Source: Campylobacter peloridis LMG 23910 (GTDB taxonomy: Bacteria; Campylobacterota; Campylobacteria; Campylobacterales; Campylobacteraceae). Taken from it: a stretch of DNA of 64,000 bases. Position numbers and translations under genes: made by a program. Under the pieces are notes generated by a model, which worked only from the letters and a program-made list of their open reading frames with translations, had not been told where the DNA came from and searched no databases. This document shows, one piece after another, positions 39,534 to 46,374 of the stretch (the first letter of the stretch is position 1; each line of letters starts with the position of its first letter). Where the stretch lies: the NCBI RefSeq assembly GCF_000816785.1, contig NZ_CP007766.1, positions 1,550,001-1,614,000 on the forward strand, given 5' to 3'.

Positions 39534-41274
39534 GGAGTGAGAAAAGAACTAAAGCTACAAGTATAAAATACACCACAGATAAACTAAACAGTAAAGGATA
39601 AGTAGCGTTGCTGTCTTTTTCTAAAAAGCTTCCAAACACAGGAAGCATTAGACTAGGTTTTACAAGTAGTGCAAAAATGCAAACTATATAAGAAACACCA
39701 ATGATGATTTTTCTTATAATTTCTTGCTTATCATCAAATAAAATAAATTTCAATGCAAAAAATACAAAAAGACTTATAATAGCAATATGTGTATACAAAG
39801 CTACTAAATCTAAAAAATTAAAAATCACATAAAAAAAGCTACCAAAAATATATAAATTAGTAAAAATATTAAAAGAAAGTATCGGTAAAACTATAAATAA
39901 CAAAATCAATATATAAACAAAATTGTTTTTTATAAATTCATCTAGCTTGCCACTTTCTTTGTTTATATTTAAACCAAAGATATTATAAGTCGTTTTATTG
40001 TGTTCTTTAAAGATATAGCTTTCGTTAGTATCTACTTGAACGATGTGATATTTTGCATTATTTTCTATGCTAGGTTGTTTAAATTTATCAAACACAAAAG
40101 AAAAAACACTAAAAAGCATGATGATGATAAGTAGATTATGAAATACCTTTAGCAAGTCTGTATGATGATCACAAAGTTTACGATAAAAAATAAGTTGCCA
40201 TTTGTCTATCCACTCTTTAGAAAATATCTTGGGCTTTTTCTCTTCTAGTTCTATCTCTTTACAATAAAGCTCGTATTTATGAAAACTTGAAGCTTCTAAA
40301 AGATTGTTATCTTTTATCAAAGCACTTTTAAAATTTCTAAAAGAATCTCTAAAATCATTTGCAAATTTATCTAAAGATTTTTTATTTTTTTCATTTTTAT
40401 CTTTATTAAAATCTTCATATTCTTGTTTAATTCTATCTTGCAAATCATCAAAAGTAAAATTTAAATTTGTATTTACAACATTTAAATTTCCTTTGAAAAT
40501 TACCTGAGAAAAATTTGGAGTTTTATCAAATCTAGCTCCATAAAAACTAGCTGTCTTTTCAAATTCGCACTTATAAAAATCAACACTATCTTTAAAATGA
40601 GAATTAATAAAATACGCATTGTTTTTAAAAAAAATACTATAAAAATAACATTTATCATTAAATGTATTTTCATACCAATCAACCTCTTTAATAAAACAAT
40701 TTTTTACATAAAAATATTTTTCAAATGTATTAAAACTTAAATGCAAATTACATATTTTAGTATTATTTGTAAATTTAACACTTTCTAAAAAATTATTATA
40801 ATTAAAATGTAAATTTTTAAATTCGCAATTATTAAATTCAATCATTGCTTTATAATCATCTATAGGCTTATAGTTACTTATTGCAAAATCTTTAAAGCAA
40901 ATATTTTTTAAATCCATTTGCTTAAAATAGCAATTACTAAAATACAAATTTTGTTTAATATGTATTTTTTCTTTGCTTTCGTTTTTAAATTTTATATTAA
41001 AACTTTCAAATTTTATTTGAAAATCCATATGAGATAATTTAGATAACATTGTTAAATCTATTGTTAAGTCTAAAATATTTTCTTTATTATTTTTTATGAT
41101 AAATAAATTTTTATGTTTTTTTATATACTCTTCATTGCTAATTTGAAAATCATCTATATCATCTTCATTTATTTCTTTTATATTATATTCATAAGAACAT
41201 TTTATAACTTCCTTTAAATTTTCTTTGATTTTTTCAACATCATTTTCTGATAAAGTTAAAAATTTAGAATACAT
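39496..41274 (-). CDS. Membrane protein with pentapeptide-like repeats
   Basis: The 592-residue protein has an N-terminal part (about 95-285) built of five-residue repeats with a central Phe or Leu (for example CYFKQMDLKNICFKDF, ASFYGARFDKTPNF), predicted to form a right-handed quadrilateral beta helix. A charged helical linker (about 290-365) follows, then four or five transmembrane helices to the C-terminus. Function is unknown. It is last in the operon with the R-M enzyme and the kinase; RBS AAGGAT. Base composition is A+T-rich. Confidence 0.85.
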   Translation of the reverse strand: MYSKFLTLSENDVEKIKENLKEVIKCSYEYNIKEINEDDIDDFQISNEEYIKKHKNLFIIKNNKENILDLTIDLTMLSKLSHMDFQIKFESFNIKFKNESKEKIHIKQNLYFSNCYFKQMDLKNICFKDFAISNYKPIDDYKAMIEFNNCEFKNLHFNYNNFLESVKFTNNTKICNLHLSFNTFEKYFYVKNCFIKEVDWYENTFNDKCYFYSIFFKNNAYFINSHFKDSVDFYKCEFEKTASFYGARFDKTPNFSQVIFKGNLNVVNTNLNFTFDDLQDRIKQEYEDFNKDKNEKNKKSLDKFANDFRDSFRNFKSALIKDNNLLEASSFHKYELYCKEIELEEKKPKIFSKEWIDKWQLIFYRKLCDHHTDLLKVFHNLLIIIMLFSVFSFVFDKFKQPSIENNAKYHIVQVDTNESYIFKEHNKTTYNIFGLNINKESGKLDEFIKNNFVYILILLFIVLPILSFNIFTNLYIFGSFFYVIFNFLDLVALYTHIAIISLFVFFALKFILFDDKQEIIRKIIIGVSYIVCIFALLVKPSLMLPVFGSFLEKDSNATYPLLFSLSVVYFILVALVLFSLQKTARKNSIMPS

Positions 41275-41284
41275 TTTTTATCCT

Positions 41285-41323
41285 TTTAACTTGGCACTAT
41301 GGAATTTTTATGTGCGGTTTTTT
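41285..41323. repeat. Direct repeat copy B (end of kinase gene)
   Basis: This is the counterpart of 39495-39533, 34 of 39 bases identical. Read in the frame homologous to copy A it encodes KTAHKNSIVPS and a stop, but the kinase uses a different frame and ends inside the repeat. It looks like the remnant 3' end of a relative of the pentapeptide gene. Confidence 0.85.
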
Positions 41324-42477
41324 AAAAAAGAAACAAAATCTTTTCTTAAATCATTTAAATTTTTATATCTATTCTCTATATTTTCATCAGTTGCTTTTTG
41401 TAAAAAGTTGCATTTAGCTTTTTCCATATTTGTTTTTCCAGTAGCCACAAAATACAAAACTCTACTTAAAGCATAAATTTCATCACTTGTATCATAGTTT
41501 TTAAAACCCTTTTTTTGTAATCTAGAAATTTCATTTAAACTTCCTTTTACTTCTGTATTTTCACTTGTTAATTGACTATCAATCTCTTTTATAAGCCCAA
41601 AATCTGAAATTTTTACTACAGGATAAATATCATCGTATATCTTTAATAAAATATTTTTAAAGCTTATATCTCTATGTAATATTTTTTTATTCCATAAAAT
41701 TTCAATACCTCTAATTATTTGACAACCTAAACTAATTTTTTCATCAATCAAAAGTTTGGAATTATTTTGATTTATATATTTTTCTAAAGTAAAATCAGCA
41801 TATTCCATAATATATTCATTTCTATCTTTATTTAAAGAATATACTTTTAAAATATAAGGATTGTTTATGCTTTTCATTGTTTCAAATTCTTTTAAAAATC
41901 TTTCAATTTCTTTAGCATTTGCTTTTTCATTTAATCTTTTTAAAGCAAAATCACATTGATAAAATTCATCATAATATTTAAATACTTTCGCATAAGAACC
42001 GCAACCAATATTTTTTAATTGATGCTCTATATTAGTTTTTGAATTTTTAATAAAATCTGATTTTTTAAATATAGGAATAGTTTTATAAATTTCTATTTTT
42101 TCCATTCCAATAGGAATTATACTACCTCCACTACTTTTTAAAAATTTAATACATTCAGTAAAAACATCAGCGTAATATTCATCTATTTCGAAAGACAAAC
42201 TGCTGTTTTTAAGTTTTTTTTGCAATTCTAATGCTAACTCTATGCTGTGTTTTAATGTTCCACTTTCACCAGCCCAATAGTAATTATCTTCTTCAGTACT
42301 AGGAAGACGCGTGTTCATTTTTTGAAAACAAGACATAATTTTTTCATGCAATGTTGAGAAAATTAATTGTAATTTTTCATTATCAAAAATATAATACAAG
42401 GCAACATATTCCGCGTTTGTTTGGTATTTAATTTCATCAAAAGCAATCTCTATAGAGTTTATAATTTTATCTTCCAT
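41308..42477 (-). CDS. Hanks-type serine/threonine protein kinase
   Basis: The 389-residue protein joins an unrecognised N-terminal region (1-150) to a eukaryotic-type kinase domain. The glycine loop is G158-C-G-S-Y-A-K-V, the ATP lysine K180 (FALK), the catalytic loop HRD at 268-270 with N275, and DFG at 292-294, so it should be active. No transmembrane or PASTA segment is present, so it is cytoplasmic. The start is fused to the R-M stop (TAATG). The last codons lie in a repeat shared with the downstream gene. The substrate is unknown. Confidence 0.9.
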   Translation of the reverse strand: MEDKIINSIEIAFDEIKYQTNAEYVALYYIFDNEKLQLIFSTLHEKIMSCFQKMNTRLPSTEEDNYYWAGESGTLKHSIELALELQKKLKNSSLSFEIDEYYADVFTECIKFLKSSGGSIIPIGMEKIEIYKTIPIFKKSDFIKNSKTNIEHQLKNIGCGSYAKVFKYYDEFYQCDFALKRLNEKANAKEIERFLKEFETMKSINNPYILKVYSLNKDRNEYIMEYADFTLEKYINQNNSKLLIDEKISLGCQIIRGIEILWNKKILHRDISFKNILLKIYDDIYPVVKISDFGLIKEIDSQLTSENTEVKGSLNEISRLQKKGFKNYDTSDEIYALSRVLYFVATGKTNMEKAKCNFLQKATDENIENRYKNLNDLRKDFVSFLKNRT

Positions 42478-45400
42478 TATTTGCCTTCAATGATTTTTAT
42501 TTCTTCTTCGTTTAGGTTGTAAAGCTTATAAACGATAGAGTTTATTTTATTTTCTAATTCTTGAGTGTTTGCGTTTTTGTCTTGTTCTTTTAAATTTAAA
42601 ATCTCATCGACTAGACTTATTAACTCATTTGCTAGTTTTTCATTTTTAGAATTTATTTTTGGTATAGGTAAATTTTCTAAAGCGTGTTTATTATATTGAT
42701 AACCTTTCATTCCTAATTTACAACCTTGAGAAAAATTTTTATAATAATAAGTAACTAAATTTGAAGATAACAATGCTTGTAAATATTTTAAATTTTCACA
42801 TATTAGTATAAAAGCTGTTTTTTCTATAAAGAATTTTTGATTATCATAAATAAAATAAGCTCCTTGTGTTGTTTCTGGATATACTATTTTTTCCTTTTCA
42901 AATTGCGATAAATAATCTTTGCTTGGATTGTTATCTAATTCAAGCCAATGATGTTGTCCTAAATATGGTTTTTGATCTGTTATAGGCTTATTAGTGCATT
43001 GTCCTCTAGCTTGAAGTTTTTCTTTATATTGTTTTAAATGATTATATATAGCAGGATAATCTTTTTCTAAAATTTTATAACTTCCAAATTCAAAAGCTAT
43101 TATCCAAAGTCCCGCCCACTCATAACTATATCTTTTTATATCGCGTCCGCGTAGCATTTTGCGTATGAGTTTGGCGGTGCGTTCTTTTTCATCTTTATCT
43201 TTACATTTAGCTAAAATCTCGTCTTTTTTCTCAGTAGTGATGATAAAGGCTTCATTATAGCCTGTTTTTATGCCATAGTTTATATTAAGCCCATGCCAGT
43301 CTTTAAGCGGAGTGCCGTGCTTTTCTATCTTTGCTTTTAGTGCGTTTGTGCTTTCATCGTTAAAAGTAAAGCTTTCTTTGCTTAAAGAACTTTGTGCGAT
43401 TTTATTAAATTTTAAAATGCTTTCTATATTAAAATCATTTTCTTTTAAAAGCTCGGTGCTTGGGGCTAGGTATTTGAATTTATTATCTTTAGTTTTGGCT
43501 TTTTGAAAACTTAGTATAGAAGTATCTACCGTAGCACTTTCAAAGACTTTTATGCTATTTAAGTCTATGTATTCTAAAAGCGTAGTATTTTTAAGCAAAA
43601 ATTCACGCAAAGGCTCTCCATAACCTGCCCTTGTGTATTTATTTGAAGTGATGAAACTCAATACCCCCCCCCCGTCTCTTAGAGTGTTAAAACCAAGCTC
43701 ATAAAAATAAGTATAAATGTCGCTTGTGCCTTTATAAACTTTATAATTTTTTGCTAAATTTGGCTTTAACTCTTTGATGTCTTCTTGTCTGATATAAGGT
43801 GGATTACCAATGATAAGATCAAAACCTTTGAAATTACCATTTTCATCTAAAATTTCAGGAAATTCAAAACGCCATTCAAAAGGATTTGCACTTTCTAAGT
43901 CAAATATACTCTCATAAAGCTTTTTAAGCTTTGCAAATTCTTTTTTAGCCTCATTTTCATCAAAGTCAAATTCAAACATATTTTTAGAAAAAAACGCTCT
44001 AAAATTCTCATCTTTTTCATCTTGTGCTAAAAAATCGCCGTATTTTTTAGAGTATTCATTAGTCCCGTTAGTAAGTTGCTTGATCTCTTTAGCAAATTTG
44101 TCTTTTAAGCAGAAATTTTTAAAAGAAATTTTTAGATTTTTGATTTCTTTGGCGATGAGAGATTTATCGGTGTAAAAGCCTTCTTTATAATCTTTTACTA
44201 TGCGTTTGTATTTATCCATGCGTTCTTTGATGTTTGGGTAGTGAGAAAGGCTTTTGTGAATTTCAAAATAGCTTATTAAAGAATTCCCGCATTTTATGTT
44301 TATATCGATGTTTGGTAGGGTTTTAAGATCATGATAGTTTGTATCATCAAAGCTTTCATAAAAGCTGTGTTTTAAAAGCTCTATCCAAAGCCTTAGTTTA
44401 GTGATTTCGCATGAATTTGGGTTGATATCTACTCCAAAAAGGTTGTTTTCTATGATGTCTTTTTTACGCTCAAAAAGCTCTATTTGGCAAAGATGAATTT
44501 TATCTTTGTCAAAATCGGGGCGTTTATACTCTAAAAACTGGCCTTTGTGATTTTGCACTAAAATTTCATCATTTTGCACGCTTAAGTAAAAGTCCTCTTC
44601 AAACAAGCCAAGCTCATAATGCACCATAAGCATGGCATTTAAAGCAGAAACCAAAAAATGCCCGCTCCCCACGGCAGGATCGCAAATGCGTATGGAATTT
44701 AGCAAGGCTAGTTTTTGCTCTTTAGAGATTTTCTCATGGCGTAGCTGGGTTCTTAGCTCGCTTAAATTTGTGGCATTTAGCTTAAAAGTTTGGTTGAATT
44801 TATCTAGCACAACTTTTTCCACACTTGCTTTACACATGTATGAAGTGATAAAGCTTGGCGTATAAAAACTGCCTTCTTTGTAGCCATTTAGTTTTTCAAA
44901 GACATTTCCCAAAACACTTGAGTTGATGAGTTCTTTTTGCTTGATGAGTTCTTCGCTTTGCTCATCAGCTCCAAAATCAAAACTATCTAAAAATTCAAAC
45001 AAATACTCAAGCAAGCTTACTTTGCCTTTTTTGCTTTTGCCTTTATCATCTTTTAATTGTGTGTGCGGGTGGTATTCTAGCAAAACATCGTTTTCTAAAG
45101 CGGTGATTTCTATCGTGGTTTTTTCTATAGTTTGTTTTTCAAAAAGCGATGAATTTAAATACGGCAAATAACCAAATTTACTCTGCACTCTTGTGTGTTT
45201 TTCTTTAGCCAAAATCTCAAAGAAAAGGTGTGAAAGGGTGTTGAAATTTGGAATTTTTTCAAAATTTAAAAATTTCAAGGTTTTATCATCGTTAAATCTA
45301 ACTAAATTTGACTCAATGAGCTTTAAAAATAAAATGCGATTTAGCCAAAGTATGATGAATTTTAACACTTCTTCAAAATCATGCTTTGGGAGTTTGCAAG

Positions 45401-46259
45401 CTATGAGATGATAAAGCGTGCCTTGGGCTTGTTTGCTTTGCTCGCTTTGTGCGATGATGGCTTTTGAGTTTTGCTTAAGCTCTTCTAAACCTAAGATGTA
45501 TAAAAGCTCTTTATAAAATGCGTTGTTTAGCGAATTTGCATCATTTGGGCTAAATTCATTTAGCAAAAAGTCTTTATGGAAGGTTTTAAAAACGCTTGCT
45601 AGATTTTTGAAATTTGACTTTTGCTTGTCTTTTAAAAAGGCTAAGTCGATGAAAAAGCCTTTTAAATTTTCTTTGGAATTTTCTATGAGTTTGCTAGCTT
45701 CTTTATAAAATTCATCGGTGTTGCCTTTAAAAAGTGAATTTGGATTTTGAAATTCTTCAAAAAGCTTTTTAAAACTTGTGCTTTTATAAAAAAGCTCTTC
45801 AAATTCACTAGCTTTGAAAATGTAAAATTTATAAAAATCTGTGATGATGATAAATTTCAAACTAAAGCTATGCTCTCTGTTTCTAAAATAATACAAAATA
45901 GCCTCATGTAAGGCTTTGGAATTTGGTTTTGTGTGGGTGATGAATTCTTTTGAGTTGGGCTTTTTAGCTTCGATGATAACTTCTAAATCTTTACTAAGCT
46001 CGTCTTTAGCGATGGCTAAATCAATTTCGCTTTTGCCTTTTTGTTTGGTTTTGATGTGGGTTTTGAAATTTAGCGTGGTTAAAAATGGACTAAGTGCGTT
46101 AGCTACTAGGTAGTCTTCATTTTCACTTTGTGAGCTTTCAAGTTTTTCTAAATACTGCATTAAAGCCTTGCTAAAAATGTCAAATTCATTTTGCGTGATT
46201 TGCTTTTTGCGGTAGTAGGGGTTGAAAAAATCTTTTTCGTTTAACAAAGTAAAGTGCAT
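42477..46259 (-). CDS. Type IIG restriction-modification enzyme, phase-variable
   Basis: This 1260-residue single-chain enzyme combines nuclease, methyltransferase and target recognition. The N-terminal PD-(D/E)XK nuclease has Asp80 and Glu97-Ala-Lys99. The N6-adenine methyltransferase has motif I DPAVGSG (about 526-532) and motif IV NPPY (about 819-822). The C-terminal part (from about 1000) is the specificity domain, with a conserved end block including LPIPKI. A G10 tract at codons near 863 makes it phase-variable; it is in frame here, so the gene is ON. Recognition sequence unknown. Confidence 0.94.
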   Translation of the reverse strand: MHFTLLNEKDFFNPYYRKKQITQNEFDIFSKALMQYLEKLESSQSENEDYLVANALSPFLTTLNFKTHIKTKQKGKSEIDLAIAKDELSKDLEVIIEAKKPNSKEFITHTKPNSKALHEAILYYFRNREHSFSLKFIIITDFYKFYIFKASEFEELFYKSTSFKKLFEEFQNPNSLFKGNTDEFYKEASKLIENSKENLKGFFIDLAFLKDKQKSNFKNLASVFKTFHKDFLLNEFSPNDANSLNNAFYKELLYILGLEELKQNSKAIIAQSEQSKQAQGTLYHLIACKLPKHDFEEVLKFIILWLNRILFLKLIESNLVRFNDDKTLKFLNFEKIPNFNTLSHLFFEILAKEKHTRVQSKFGYLPYLNSSLFEKQTIEKTTIEITALENDVLLEYHPHTQLKDDKGKSKKGKVSLLEYLFEFLDSFDFGADEQSEELIKQKELINSSVLGNVFEKLNGYKEGSFYTPSFITSYMCKASVEKVVLDKFNQTFKLNATNLSELRTQLRHEKISKEQKLALLNSIRICDPAVGSGHFLVSALNAMLMVHYELGLFEEDFYLSVQNDEILVQNHKGQFLEYKRPDFDKDKIHLCQIELFERKKDIIENNLFGVDINPNSCEITKLRLWIELLKHSFYESFDDTNYHDLKTLPNIDINIKCGNSLISYFEIHKSLSHYPNIKERMDKYKRIVKDYKEGFYTDKSLIAKEIKNLKISFKNFCLKDKFAKEIKQLTNGTNEYSKKYGDFLAQDEKDENFRAFFSKNMFEFDFDENEAKKEFAKLKKLYESIFDLESANPFEWRFEFPEILDENGNFKGFDLIIGNPPYIRQEDIKELKPNLAKNYKVYKGTSDIYTYFYELGFNTLRDGGGVLSFITSNKYTRAGYGEPLREFLLKNTTLLEYIDLNSIKVFESATVDTSILSFQKAKTKDNKFKYLAPSTELLKENDFNIESILKFNKIAQSSLSKESFTFNDESTNALKAKIEKHGTPLKDWHGLNINYGIKTGYNEAFIITTEKKDEILAKCKDKDEKERTAKLIRKMLRGRDIKRYSYEWAGLWIIAFEFGSYKILEKDYPAIYNHLKQYKEKLQARGQCTNKPITDQKPYLGQHHWLELDNNPSKDYLSQFEKEKIVYPETTQGAYFIYDNQKFFIEKTAFILICENLKYLQALLSSNLVTYYYKNFSQGCKLGMKGYQYNKHALENLPIPKINSKNEKLANELISLVDEILNLKEQDKNANTQELENKINSIVYKLYNLNEEEIKIIEGK
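43664..43673 (-). repeat. Poly-G (G10) contingency tract in the Type IIG R-M gene
   Basis: Ten consecutive C on the plus strand read as G10 in the coding strand, spanning the codons for Arg-Asp-Gly-Gly-Gly-Val between motif IV and the specificity domain. Gain or loss of one G by slippage would frameshift the gene. Such tracts are the standard switch of Campylobacter contingency genes. Confidence 0.95.
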
Positions 46260-46286
46260 TTTTAACCTTTATAAAAAATATTTTGT

Positions 46287-46292
46287 ATTTTA
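46287..46292 (-). promoter_or_regulatory. Possible -10 of the R-M/kinase/pentapeptide operon
   Basis: The minus strand reads AGTAAAATACA, with TAAAAT 27 bp before the R-M ATG, in the 115-bp region that is divergent with the helicase gene. The region is uniformly A+T-rich so the assignment is weak. Confidence 0.3.
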
Positions 46293-46343
46293 CTAAAATT
46301 TACTTTAAAGGATTGAAAAGATATAAAACTCCTATTTGTAAGC

Positions 46344-46349
46344 TATAAT
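46344..46349 (+). promoter_or_regulatory. -10 element of the helicase gene
   Basis: AGCTATAATTTT on the plus strand contains a perfect TATAAT 25 bp before the ATG at 46375. An AAGGAA RBS follows, 7 bp ahead of the start. Confidence 0.6.
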
Positions 46350-46374
46350 TTTATTTTTTATTTTAAGGAAACAA

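Noticed and set aside
45193-46113. Plus-strand open frames across the R-M gene
   Set aside because: They are antisense shadows of the 1260-residue gene, with low-complexity Phe/Ser/Leu composition and no RBS.
42477-46259. PglX-type BREX methyltransferase with the kinase as PglW
   Set aside because: An N-terminal nuclease motif is present and no pglZ, brxA, brxB, brxC or brxL is found, so a Type IIG enzyme is the better call.
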